Assembly (NCBI GenBank): GCA_965215045.1
Contig: OZ244031.1
Span: forward strand, 434,001-498,000
Source of the DNA: G965215045 sp965215045
Lineage (GTDB): Bacteria > Pseudomonadota > Gammaproteobacteria > JABABF01
DNA: 64,000 nucleotides
Direction: 5' to 3'
Shown: piece after piece, positions 1 to 13,300 of the stretch
How the letters are laid out: every line of letters starts with the position of its first letter
Numbering within the stretch: position 1 is the first letter of the stretch
Notes under the pieces: model-generated
Databases searched by the model: none
Told to the model about the DNA's origin: nothing
Seen by the model: only the letters and a program-made list of their open reading frames with translations
Made by a program: the position numbers and the translations under genes

Positions 1-2
1 GG

Positions 3-3000
3 CACCGGGTGCAGTCTGCTCAAGCTGATGCGCACCCGCTCCCGGCCCTCCGGCAGCTCATCCTGCCTCGCTGTTACGTCGACCGTGAAGTCCGGGGTGG
101 TCGGCCCCAGTGCAAATTCAATGACCGACGCCGCACCCGCACCGAAATACAGATCATCGCTTGCGAGCTCCAGGAGGAAGCTCATGGGGATGAGCACCCG
201 GGTGTCCGGCGTCACATTCAGGACCGCCGTCTCGCCCTCGGCCAGCTCGGACCGGGACAGGGACAAGCGCGGCTGCGCTGCCCTCACGCTGATCTGCGGA
301 CTCACCAACTCCGCCGCTGACGGAATGTCCCGCTGGTCCCCGGACGTCTGCTGGGCCTCAAAATATGCTTCCCGCACCCGGAGACTGTAGACCCCCGCCT
401 CCAGCAGCATCATCTGCGCCCGGGCCATGCTCTCCCCGGCCATAATCTGCAACTCCCTCTCCACCGGCACACCCGGGCCGGAAAATTGCACCGTCACCCG
501 CACCAGCCCCGCCGCCGGCACCTCACCGTTCAACCCCACCTCGAGCGCAAATCTTTCACCGGCCTCCACCGCAGGGGGCGCGCTCAGCAGGTTCACCTGG
601 TACCCGTGACGCACCACCGCCACTCGCAACTCCACCGGCTCCACTGCAGCCCCGTAGGTCGGCATCCCCGACCACACCACGCTGAACTCCCGGCGCGGCT
701 GTCCGCCCGTCAAATCCGTCAGTCCCAACCCGAAGGCCTGCCGCACATGAAAATGCGAGCCGGGAACCGAACGCCGCAATACCTGCACCTGCGTCGACGG
801 GGACAGCGAAACCAGCATGTCCACCGCTTCCTGGGCCTCCGGCGGCTGCGCCTGCAACTCCGTGCGCAAGAGGAACTCCTCGTCCGATGCGCCGTCAAAA
901 CTCCGGTCCCCCACACCCAGGTGGCGCAACTCCAGGGTCACCTCCGTACTTTCGCCCTGCGACAGCTCCAGGGCCCTCGTCGTCGACACCGGCACCCCGC
1001 CCGTACTCAACTTCACCAGGTGCAGACTCACTCTCACCCCCAGGCGCACCGCCACCGCGCTGTACTGCACATGATTGCCCGGCAACGCCGCATCTGCAGT
1101 CCGATCTTCCAACACCACCTGGTCGCCCGGTGCCGAACTCACGAAACGCGGAAACTCATCGGTGCCCACGTGATGGATCACCGGCACCGAACGGCGCACC
1201 CCCGTATCCAGCACCTCCAGACCCAGCCCAATCTGCACACGATCCACACCCGCCGGCACCTCCACCATCGTGCCCAGGCCCGGCAGAATATTCACGGTCA
1301 TGGTGTTCGCCTCCACGCCCGGCCAGTTCAGCGATGCGCTCAGCTCCACTGGCAATGGCGCGTTGAACACCAGGGTCGCCGTCGTCAGCCCATTCAATTG
1401 CGTCTCCGACGGCGACACCGACACCTCCATCAACGCATAACCATGTCGCGGGATGAACACCTGCGCCGTCGCCTCCCCGGCACCCGGTGCCGTCGCCCGC
1501 ACCAGCAGCTCCTCCCTGGGCTCCGGCATCCGCTCATCCAGCAATTCCACCTCCACCGTCGCCGTCGGCACCTCGAGACTCAACTCCACCTGCCTTGCAC
1601 TGCGCAAGAGCCAATCCGCGGCATCCGCACCCGCCAGGCCCTTCACGCTCAAACTCACCGGCAGGGTCTCACCCGCCTCCAGGTGATAGCGCAGCTGCTG
1701 TGCGGCCAGGGTCCAGCGCACGATACTGCCCTCCGCCGCCCACAAATCCGGCGGCAAATTCTGCGGGCTCAACTCCAGTGCCAGCGGCGGATCGCCCGCC
1801 TCCAGCATCAGGGGCGCAGGCAGTGCTGGCGGCATATCGCCCGGCTTCGCGCCAGCAAAATTCGCAGCAGTCACCGCCCACTCGTAGGTGCCCATCTCCG
1901 TCGGCGGCGAAAACACAAGCTGTACCTCCTCCTCTCCCGGGTCCAGGTCCAGTTGCAACTCCTCACTCGCAGAAGAAGGAGCGGTCAGTCTCACCGTAAT
2001 TGCCACCGGTGCCGGTGCCGGTGCATTCAGACGCAGACCCACCCCGGGTGCACTGTCCCGAAGCAATCGAGGCGGCACCCCTCTCCATTCCAGTGCATAG
2101 TCATTCAGCGGAATCGTCAGTGTCGGCGACACCGCCACCGAGGCCAATGGCACCCCGGACAGAAGTGCGGAAACCCTGATCTGCAGCCTATCCCGCCGCG
2201 GCGCGGGCACATCATCCTCCAGCACCTGCAGCTGCAACTGCCGGCGCACCGTTTCTCTATCATTCACTGGCACCGACAGATCGCCGGTGATGCTCACCCC
2301 CGCAACAGCCTCCACCTCCAGCTCCAGGTTCCCGACGGTGCCCAGGCTTTGCAACTCCACTTCCAGGGTGGTCATCCCGCCCTCCGGCACCACGACCCGG
2401 GCCAGGTTCGCACGCAGGACCAGCTGCGACCTGAGCACCGTGAAACTCACCTCTCCCAGGTTCGCCGGCACCTCCAACTCGCCGATGTCATCGGCAAAAC
2501 GACCTGAACCCGGCACACCGCTCACCGTGTAGGTTCCCGAATGCGGGACCCTCACCACCCCCGTTCCCATCTGCTGGTGTGCCGGCACAGTCACCGGGAA
2601 AGACACCTCGCTCGCCGTGCCCTCATGCATCGCCAGCAATTCCAGGGTCGCGGTGCTGGAAACCGCCGCGTTCAACTCCACCGCCACCTCCACCTCCAGA
2701 CCCGGGTAAATATCGTCTGTGGTCAACACCCGGGCTGCAACCACCTCGTGACCATGACGCTGAATGAATACGCTCACCGTCGTGGTCAGCGGGGCATCCA
2801 AGCTGTTGCGGTCCAGGTCCACCGCCGTCACGCGCAACAAGATCTCCTCCGTATCCTCCGGACGGTCCGGCGGAATTGCGGTTGGGATATATGTTTCACC
2901 TTCTATCAAATACCCGGACCGCATAAAGTCGTCCGAACAGGCAAACATGCTCAGGACATAAGAACCATCCCTATTACGATTGGTCACCCGGTCATCGGTC

Positions 3001-4378
3001 GTGTTCCTTCTCTGGGTATAGGAGTGCGCAATATCGGATGTGTCCGCACGACCAGACCCCGCAGCGGCATTGTCCAGCAGTGCCTCGTTGACCCCGCCCA
3101 AAATGTCCGCCTCACAACCTAAGCGTCGGAAAGGACCGCGCCCAGTGACTGCACCCACCACCCGCGCCATAATCGTAAACTGCTGCCCGGCAAAACGATT
3201 CTCCATATCCACCCTCACCCAGCCACCGCGACCAGCCGCCAGGTTCGACCTGCTCTCCTTCAAGTAATACCGTCCGTTCAACTCGGTAAACCCGGTATCG
3301 AGCAGGGCATGAAACACATCCCTCTTGTTCTCCAGGCGCACGTTCAAAGCCAGGGGTGCCTTCACCTCCACGGTCCTCCGGTCCACTGCCAACTCCGGCG
3401 CATCCTGGTCCGCACCCACCGCCGGCAGATCAAAATCCGCAAAACTCAGACGAAACTCATAATCACCCGGCTCCTCCACCCGCACGTGTCGGCTCACCTC
3501 CAGCTCCCCTGTGAACCGCACCATTCCCAGCGATTCCGCCACCCCCGCACCGGGACGCAATACCTCCAGACCCGCCGTCACTCCCTCCAATGCCCCGAGC
3601 TCCGCATTTAACAGGACCCGCAACTCCACCTCAGTCCCCTGGCGTCCTCTCCGCGCTCCGGCAAGCCGCAGCTCATACCCGTGGCGCACCACCGCCAACT
3701 GCACCGCCGCCGACAGGCGTTCCGTCGTCTCCGTAAGGCGCAACTCCAGGAGTTCACGACCCTCCGCCAGCCCGTCCTCCGCAACCGTCAGGCGCACCGT
3801 CTGCTCCGGCGTCTGCGCCGACAGGAGCACAGTCCCGGACGATACCATCCTGCTTCCCAGCTGCAAATCCTCGCCGGCGAAATCCAGCTCACTACTGAAG
3901 TTGCCACCGATGAAATGCTGGTTCAAAACCGGCATCAGCACCTGGGTCGTGAACAGGTTCCGGGCGCGAACCCGCAGAGTCGCTGTCGCCCCCTCGCTCA
4001 ACTCGAACACCGGTTGCCCCCGCGCATCGCGCAACTCCGCACTCAGTTCCACCGGCCCTTTCACCACCAGTACCTGCTCCATACTCCGGTCCGGCAACTT
4101 CACCTGGTCGGCTGCCAGGGGCGCACCGTCTATGAAATACGCATCCTCCACGCCAAACCGGTACTCACCCGTCGCACGCAACACCTCCGTCTGCACGCTG
4201 CCCTCCCTCAACCCGGTCCCCACCTGCACGGTCAATACCCTCGCCTGCGTGCCATCCGGATTTTGCCGGCGCACCAGCACCTCCACCGTCGACGGCACCG
4301 TATCCACCAATTCCACGCTCACCGCGGTCTGCTGGCCCACCCGCAATTCCGCGGGCACGCGCAGCCTCGTAACCGCAT
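3..4378 (-). other. Divergent modules at the C-terminal edge of the fragment
   Basis: About six modules with junctions at 3.67, 2.75, 2.09, 1.44 and 0.61 kb, not part of the super-repeat. Signatures: E-D-G-L-A-E-G-R-E (3.77 kb), E-D-D-V-P-A-P-R-R (2.2 kb), R-M-P-E-P-R-E (1.52 kb), Q-D-E-L-P-E-G-R-E (0.05 kb). One module (2.75-3.67 kb) holds a unique insert with two cysteines. The last 340 bp repeat 39718-40060. The frame is still open at the window edge, with no terminal domain or stop, so the C-terminus lies further on. Confidence 0.82.
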
Positions 4379-7300
4379 AATCATTGCGACCGATCGACAG
4401 CACCACCTCCGCCTCCAGTCCCGGGGGCTCTGGCGCACTCACCCGTATCGACAGGGATTCCCGCATCTCCACCTCCCCGTCATCCACCGCGTTGAGCTGC
4501 ACCCGCTGCGTCTGCCCGCCCTCCAGGGTCAGCATCCTCTGCAGCAAACCATCCAGGTGCAGGTCGGCAAGCCCGTCCCGGTCCCTCTCCACTGCCACCA
4601 CCGACACCGGCAGCAGGCTCCCCGATGCCAGGCCCGCCGCACGCACCGTCAACGTCACCGTGTGCCCCTCCGGCAGCGTATCCCGCACCAATCCCAGGTT
4701 CAACTCCAACACCCCCAGCGACACATCCTGCACCCCATCTGCGATCGGCAGTGGCGGCGTCTCCGTGCTCTGCAATCGCACACTCAACAGCGATACCGTC
4801 CAAATCCCCGCAGGCTGCAGACCCCCCGCAAACACCGCCGTCCCCACCGACGCACCGGGCGATATGCTGAAACTTCTCGTCACCACATTCGAACCCAGGA
4901 CCGCCCGCACCATCCCCTCCACCGCATGCGGCCACGCCGCCGCATTCAGCACTACCGTCGCCGTGAACGTCTCGCTCACCGCCACCCGCACCGGCAACCG
5001 CAGTTCGCTCACCACCGGCAACACCTGCAAGCGCAGCTGCCGGGCGTTCACACCCACCTCCGCCTCCAATTCGTCCACCCCCGCTTCCCCGGCAAACCGC
5101 GCCGCCTCCACCGACAACTGCCAATCCCCCGCCTGTGCCAGGTTCCACTCGGAAGCCGCAAGCTCCTGTCCCCGGGGAATCCTGAACGCCGTCTCAACCG
5201 ACGTCACATCCCCGGCCAGCACCGCCTGCACCGTCAACGTCACAGTTGCCGGGGCAGTCCTGTTCAATTCCGCCTCCAGGTCAAACTCAACGCCGGCACC
5301 CACCTGCCCCACCGACAGGTTCAGGGTACTCACCACGTAATCGTTGAAACCGATCGCCAACACCGTCTCCGCCGGCAGCGCATCCGCTGCAGTCGCCTCA
5401 ATCCGCACACTCTCCCGGTCTTCCGTCAGGGTGTCATCCACCGCCTGCAAGCCCAGCGTAGATGGCTGGCCACCGATCAAGCCCAGTTCCAGCACATCTC
5501 CCGCCCGGCCTGCAAACACCAGGTCCGCCATCCCGTCCCCATCACTCTCCTCCAGGCGAATGCTCACATCCAGGGGGTACCCCGACGCCAGGTTCTCCGC
5601 ACTCACCGTCAACACCGTCGTGTTGCCGGCACCCTCCTCCGGCAGCCCGTCCCGACCCAGGGCCAGGCGCAATACCGGTGCCAGCACCCGCAGCTGCGCC
5701 GACAACAACTCCCCGCCATCCGGTGTCGGCTGGTCCCCCGCCAGGGTCTGAACAAACATCGACTCCCTGAGACGCAGCTCGTAATCCCCCACCTCCGTAA
5801 ACGGTGCGCTCCTGTTAGCCCCGGGGTGTTCCACCTCTATGGTCTGCGACGTCCCCGATGCCAGGCTGGCCTGCACCGTCGCATGCACGGTAGTACTCGG
5901 AATCCTATTAAAATCCAGGAGCACCTGAACCGTTCCTCCCAACTCCACCTCGGACGGCATCACCCGCATCCCCGTCCAGCGATACCCGTGACGCGGCACC
6001 ACCACCACCACCGGCGTACTCACAAACGTCCTGACACCCCCCACATCCGGACCGCTCAGATCAAGCCGCACGCTTTCCCGGGACTCCGCCACCCCGTCAG
6101 ACACCACCTCCACCTCCACCATCGCCGATGGTGTCGTGAAACTGAGTTCCACCGTCGATGCAGACAACTCCAACTCCCCGGAGCGCCCCGGTACGAGGCG
6201 AATCTCGAACACACCCTCCGCCGGAAGGTTCTGTGCACTCACCGTCAGGGGCGTCGCCTCACCCTCCGCCAATACCCGCTGCGCCCGACCCTCGAGCAAC
6301 GCACTCAAGCGCACCCGCCTCAGCTCCACCTCCCACGACGCCTCCAGGCCCGCTCGCGCCGGAATCACCTGTTGGTCCCCGCCCTTCGCCGAAACAAAAC
6401 GCCCCTGCACCACCGCCCGATAATTCCCGGCTCTCTCCGCCAACACGCTTTTGCTGGCGGTGCGTTCCCCGGCCGCAAGCTGCAAGGTCTCCTCCCGCAA
6501 CAACCCGCTCCCGGTCTCCGTAATCTGCAGGGTCAGGGTCGCCGCCACGGGCACCGTGGCATTCAGCACTGCACGCAACTCCATGAGCTCCCCGGTCTGC
6601 AGCACGGCGGGCGATACCTGCAACTCCTCCACCCGGTAGCCATTGCGCGGCACCACCAGCACGAATGCCAGCTCCTCCGGGGATACCCCGTAGCTCGGTG
6701 TCCCCGCCAGCGTCAACAGGAATGTCTCCCCGGGCTCCGGCAACCCGTCCTCCCGCGCCTGCAACTCCAGGTTCCCGTTCACCGCCGTATTTACAGAATC
6801 CAGTTGTGCCAGGTCCAGACCCGGGCTGAGCGCGCCAAGATCGTTCTCGCGCCCGCTCACACCCGACAACACCACGCTAAATACCTCGTCTGAGCCGTAA
6901 TACGCCTGTTGCGAGCCCAGGTTGCTCAGCGACAACTCCACGTTCGCCGTCTGCCCCTCCGCCAACTCCAGCTCCGGCGTCGCCCCCGGCTGCAGGTTCA
7001 CCGAACCCCCCGGGGCACTCACACTTCCCTGCCACTCCACCATCAGACCCAGGCGCAACAAGCCCGCACGCCCCCCTGTGCCATCGAGCAGGTCCACCTG
7101 GTCCGCTCCCCGGGCCGGCACCGCAAAGGAACCGCCCGTCATCCGGGCGTGATACACCCCCTGGGTGGACAGCGATATTCCCGCCAGCGTCGGGTCGATC
7201 ACCAGGCGGCCCCGCCTCGAAGCCCGCGACACCTTCAGCTCCACCGACTCCTCCAACGCCTCTCCCAGACCCCGCAACTCCACGTTCACCGTCACCGTCG

Positions 7301-10300
7301 ACGGTGCCGGCGCATTCAACTCCGCAGACAGTGTGAATCTACTGCCCGATGCCACCTCCACGGGCACAACCCCCACCCGCGACACCGCATAGCCGTGACG
7401 CACCACGGACAGGGCGGCCTCCGTCGAGGCCCGGACGCCCGCCAGCATCGCCGTCGCCCTCAATTCGAAAGTCTCCCTGGGCTCCGGCACGCTGTCCGCC
7501 ACCGCCTGCACCCGAACCCGCGCCGTCGAGCTCTGCAGGCTCAAGAGCACCGGCGAGACCGTCAGCAACTGCAGTTCCACGGCAGCCGGTAACAACAACT
7601 CCACGTTCAGTTCCTGATCCATCGACAGGTAATACTCCAGGTTCTCCGCCCCCAGCACCAGCTCTTGTTCCTGCCCCTCCTCGAACTCCAGCACCGCCGG
7701 TGACCAGGACAAGACCAGGGCCGGGGGAACCACACTCACACGCACCGCCGCAGCGTCGATACCCGGATACCGCTGGTCAGCCTCCCCGGCAGTCATAAAT
7801 GTCGCCGTCGTAACCGACAACTGGTACTCCCCTTCCTGCATCAGACCCAGCTGGAAATTCACCGCCGCCGACTCCGAACCCGGCCCGATCTCCGCCTCCT
7901 GCATGAATTCGCCGCCCGGCCCCAGGGCCTCGACCATCAGGCTCACCGTCGACGGTGCCGCCGCATTCAACCGCGTTCTCACGGTCCACACCTGGTCCAG
8001 CACCACCTCAGACGGCGTCTCCAGGCTCAGCACATAGCCATTGCGCGGCACGGTCAGCAATGCCACTGCCGAGGCCAGCACATCTCCCTCGAGTGCTCCC
8101 TCCCGCACCCGCACCTCCAACGACACCTCCCGGCGCGCATCGGCACGCTCGTCGGCCTGCACCTCCACGGTGAAGAGCAGTTCCGTCACAGCCCCCGCAC
8201 CCAGCAGGATACTTGTAGAACCGTGCGGCGTCAGTACCAAGCGCGCATCCGCAGACAAAGCCTGCAAAACCACGGTCTGTTCACCGCCCAGGTTGCTCAC
8301 CTCCACCGTCAGCGTAGACTGTTCCCCTTCCGGTACCAGCTGCGGCCTGACGGACACCTGCGTCAGCACCTGGCGCTCTTGTACAGTGACATCCTGCGTT
8401 GCAGCCTCGAGCACCGGGTGGCCCACGCCATCGGCAAAAACCGCCCCGCTCACCGCCAACTGGTACGGCCCCGCCGCCACATCCCCCGGCAACAGAAGCG
8501 CATCGGTCGCCGTCGTCCGCCCCGCCGCAATCACGAGTGGTGCAGACGCCACCGTGCCACCCGGCGTACTCAACTCCACCTCCACCTGCAAATCACTGGA
8601 TGCCGGGGCATTCATCCCCACCCGCAATTCAAGCAGTGAACCCGTGTAAATCGCAGTCGGGTTCAAAACCTGTAAAGCATTCAGCGCATACTCGTTGCGC
8701 GGAATCTCAAAAGTCAGCGGGATCTCGCCCGCAGGAGGCTGAGCGGAGAGGGAATGCAGGGTTGCATGCACCGTCGTCCCCTCCACCACGACAGTGGCAC
8801 GCAACTGAAACCGCTCCGTGTCCTCCGGCTGGCCATCGTCCACCGCCATAATAGTCAAGTTGTAACTCGTACGTTTTCTTGTTACCGGGAGGATTTCCCC
8901 CGCGGCAATATTCAACTCAGTAAACCGGGGCAATCCTGCTGGGCTCCACCGCAGCCTCACATCGTCCGCTCTCTCGGGCGGCTCAATCCACACTCTCAAC
9001 GGCAACTGCTCTCCCGGCAACAGCACGGCATCGCTTAGGGGCCCAACACTAAACTTAATCCAGTTGAGCCTAGTGACATTGGTGTACGTCTCTCCCTCCG
9101 CCAAGGGAGCAGGCCATCTCACTACGGAAAAAGAAGAAGGCTCGCTAGCATTATGGATAAACATCACCGGCGGGGCCACGGTCAAGCGCCCATGCGCCCG
9201 GGCGGGAATCGCCAACTGGTCGCCCGGCTCGCCGGCGGCAAAACGCAACTCGCCACCTTGCAGCTGCAGCGTATAAAACCCGTTCCGCCCAGTCAACTCG
9301 TCTATCAGGGTCTCCAGCCCCGGTTGCAGGCTCAAGGTGGCGGTGCGCTGACCCGCCAAAAAGCGCATCCTATCCGTGCGCGCCACCGTGCCGGCATCCG
9401 GCGTCTGGCCGTCCTGCACCCACTCCAGGGTGAACTGCTCCGTGTCCGCCGGTACCACACCATTCAAGGCCGCCACGACTTCCACCTCCTCGCCCTCGCT
9501 CACCAGCCCCGGGCGCAGCTCCAAACCCTGCAGCACATAGCCGTTGCGCGGTACCACCACGCTCACCATGACCGTCTCTGCACCCGCTGCCACCGCTTCA
9601 ATCAGCAGACGTTCCCGGGGCTCCGCCAAACCATCATCGACCGCACTCACCGTCACACTCGCCGTGGGCATCTCACTGCTCAACACCAGCTGCGCAGCCG
9701 AAAATTTCAGGCCCGCATCCGCCGCCGTCCCCGACAGCGGCCGCAACTCCACGACCAGGGTTTCATCGACCAACAGGTTCCGGGACTCCACCTGCAGGGT
9801 CGCCGTCTGCCCCTCCGCCAGGACGCGCTGCGTTCCGCCGCCCTGCCACTCTGCCGACAGCACCACCGCATCTCGCACCGTCAGGGTCTGCGTCTGGCTG
9901 CGGACCTCCAACAACTGCTGGTCACCCGGCCCCGCACTGTCAAAGTCCAGGAACACCGCACCGCCCGGCAGGACAAAGAACTCGTGCATCCCCAGGGCGT
10001 CCACCTGCTGTGCCGCCGAAGCCGCGAAAATGCTGTTCCTGCCGAGCGTAAGTGGCAACACGCGCTGCCCCCCTTGCGGGTCCCGCCACTGCACGCTGAT
10101 CTGCACGGTCGCCGGTGCCGACACATTCAACTCCGCCCGCACCTGCACTTCACCCCCGATGTGCAGCTCCGGTACCGACAGACTCAGCCTGGACAGCGCA
10201 TAATCATTGCGGGCAATCGCCAGCTCCACCTCCACATCCAGCCCCGCAGGCTCCACCACATTCACCTGCAGCAACACGCTCTCCCGGGGCTCCGCTTCCA

Positions 10301-13300
10301 GATCATCCACGGCATTCACACGCAGCTGCTCTGCCTGCCCGCCCTCCAGGCTCAGCATCCTCGATAAGGCATCGTCCAGCAGCAGATCGGGTGCCTCGTC
10401 CCGGTCCGCCTCCACCACCGCAACCGACACCGCCAGGGTGCTCCCCGACGCCAGGCCCACCACACTCACCGTCAGGTTCGTTGAGCTTCCCGTCCCCTCC
10501 TCCAACAGCGTATCCCGCCCCAATACCACGCGCAGTTCCACCACCTCCAGCGGCACATCCCGCACTGCATCTGCCAGCGCAAGCCGCGTACCATCCGCCA
10601 ACTGCGCTGCGCTCACCGATACACTCCAAACCCCCGCGGGACGAAGACCCAGCGCAAACACCGCCGTCCCCTCCGTTTCACCGGCGAACACGCTGAAAAT
10701 GCTGTGCACCTCTGCTGACTCAAAAACCGCGGTCACCGTGCCCGCCACCGCCTGCGGTGCCGCCGCGTTCAGGGCTACCGTAAGCTCGAACCACACACCC
10801 GCTGCCACCCGCACCGGCAACCGCAACTCGCCCACCACCGGCAACACCCGCAAGCTCCTCTGTCGGGCATTCGCACCCACCTCCGCCTCCAACTCGTCCA
10901 CCCCCGCTTCCCCGGCAAACCGCGCCGCCTCCACCGACAACTCCCAATCCCCCGCCTGTGCCAGGCTCCACTGTGCAGCCGCAACCGCCTGCCCCCGGAG
11001 AACCCTGAACGCCGTCGTAACCGACGTCACACCCCCGTCCAGCACCGCCCGCACCGTGAGCGTCACAGTCGCCGGGGCCATCCTGTTCAATTCCGCCTTC
11101 AGGTCAAACTCAACGCCGGCACTCACCTGCCCCACCGACAGGTTCAGCGTGCTCACCCGGTAATCGTTGAAACCAATGGCCAACACCGTCTCCACCGGCA
11201 GCGCACCCGCTGCGCTCGCCTCAATCCTCACACTTTCCCGGTCTTCCGTCAGGGCGTCATCCACCGCCTGCAAGCCCAGCGTAGATGGCTGGCCACCGAT
11301 CAAGCCCAGTTCCAGCACATCTCCCGCCCGGCCTGCAAACACCAGGTCCGCCATCCCGTCCCCATCACTCTCCTCCAGGCGAATGCTCACATCCAGGGGG
11401 TACCCCGACGCCAGGTTCTCCGCACTCACCGTCAACACCGTCGTGCTGCCGACACCCTCCTCCGGCAGCCCGTCCCGACCCAGGGCCAGGCGCAATACCG
11501 GTGCCAGCACCCGCAGCTGCGCCGACAACAACTCCCCGCCATCCGGTACCGACTGGTCCCCCTCCAGAACCCCTGCAAACGAAGACTCCCTAAGGCGCAG
11601 CTGGTAATCTCCCGCCTCCGTGAACGGTGCGCTCCTATTAGCCCCGGGGTGCTGCACCTCTATGGTCTGCGAAGTCCCCGATGCCAGGCTGGCCTGCACC
11701 GTCGCATGCCTGGTGGTATCCGGAACTGCATTCAAGTCCAGGAATACCTCCACCGTTCCTCCCAACTCCACCTCGGACGGCACCACCCGCATCCCCGTCC
11801 AGCGATACCCGTGACGCGGAATGACCACCACCACCTGCGTGCTCGCAAATGTCCTGACTCCCCCGACATCCGTGCCAAACACCTCGACCCGCACACTCTC
11901 CCGGCCCTCCGTGACCCCGTCGGACACCACCTCCACCTCCACCATCGCCGATGGCGTCGTGAAACTGAGTTCCACCGTCGATGCAGACAACACCAACTCC
12001 CCGGAGCGCTCTGGCACGAGGCGAATCTCGAACACACCCTCCGCCGGAAGGTTCTGTGCACTCACCGTCAGGGCCGTCGTCCCGCCCTCCGCCAATACCC
12101 GCTGTGTCCGACCCTCAAGCAGCGCGCTCAATTGCACCCGTCTCGATACCACCTCCCATGTCACCCCCAGGCCGGAGCGCGCCGGAATCACCTGCTGGTC
12201 GCCGCCCACCCACGAGACAAAACGACCCTCCTGCAACACCGCGCGATACTCCCCGGTATTCATCGCCGCAAACGTCAGGCGAGCGGTACGCTCCCCGGCT
12301 TCCAAGCGCAACTCCTCCACCTGCAACTCGCCACCGCTCTCCATGATCTGCAGGGTCAGGGTCGCCGCCACCGGCGCCTCGGCGTTCAGCACGGCACGCA
12401 GCTCCAGGGCATCCCCGGTCTGCAACACCGCATCCCCGACCTGCAACTGCTCCACCCGGTAGCCTGCCCGCGGCACCGCCAGCACGAATGCCAACTCTGC
12501 GGGCGATACCCCGTAAGTCGGCGTCCCGGCCACCGTCAACAGGAATTTCTCCCGGGGCTCCGGCTCTCCATCTGAGCGTACCTGTACCGGCAACTCCTCG
12601 CCCACCGGCATGTTCACAGCACCCGGTTGCACCAATTCCAGTGCCGCGGCCAGCACCTCAAGATCGCTCTCCCGCCCACTCACGCCCGACAGGCGCACTG
12701 CAAATACCTCGTCTGATCCGTAGTACGCAAAGTGCGAACCCAGGTTCTGCACTAACAACTCCACGTTCGCCGTCTGCCCTTCCGCCAACTCCAACTCCGG
12801 CGTCATCCCCGGCTGCAGGCTCGCCGAAACCCCCGGGGCGCTCACAGTTCCCTGCCATTCCACCATCAGACCCAGGCGCAACAAGCCCGCACGCCCCCCG
12901 GTGCCATCGAGCAGCTCCACCTGGTCCGCTCCCAGGCCCGGGTCGACAAAGGAACCGCCCGTCATCCGGGCGTGATACACCCCCTGGGTGGACAGCGACA
13001 CCCCCGCCGGCGTCGGGTCGATCACCAACCGGCCCCGCCTCGAAGCCAGCGGCACCTTCACCTCCACCGACCTCTCCGACGCCTCTCCCAGGCCCCGCAA
13101 CTCCACGTTCACCATCACCGCCGACCGCACCCACTCATTCAACTCCACCCACAGCGTGAAGGTGCTGCCCCGGACCGGTTCCACGGGTTCCACTCGGACA
13201 CTCGATACCGCATAACCGTGACGCGCCACCGTCAGGGCGGCCGCCGTCGAGGTCCGGACGCCACCCGGCCTCGCCGTCGCCCTCAATTCGAAAGTCTCCC

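Larger units (their letters stand above)
4379..10201 (-). repeat. Eight-module super-repeat, third copy
   Basis: Length 5,823 bp, junctions at 9.54, 8.69, 8.04, 7.39, 6.64, 5.99 and 5.34 kb. It carries two calcium-type loops, E-S-D-G-D-G-M-A-D-L (5520-5549) and E-R-D-R-D-G-L-A-D-L (4560-4589). An AT-richer patch at 8.85-9.15 kb (L-E-T... with T-R-K-R-T-S-Y-N-L) has a diverged counterpart at 14.69-14.97 kb. Calx-beta signatures include S-V-P-E-P-R-E (7.48 kb), G-L-P-E-P-G-E (6.75 kb) and E-V-E-I-R-E (4.45 kb). Confidence 0.93.

Noticed and set aside
3681..6893. A 1,070-codon plus-strand ORF, and similar long ones at 486-2507 and 31887-34064
   Set aside because: They lie exactly antisense, codon on codon, to the giant frame. 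Their His/Gln/Arg/Pro-rich product has no recognisable domain and mirrors the Val/Leu/Gly/Glu-rich sense product.
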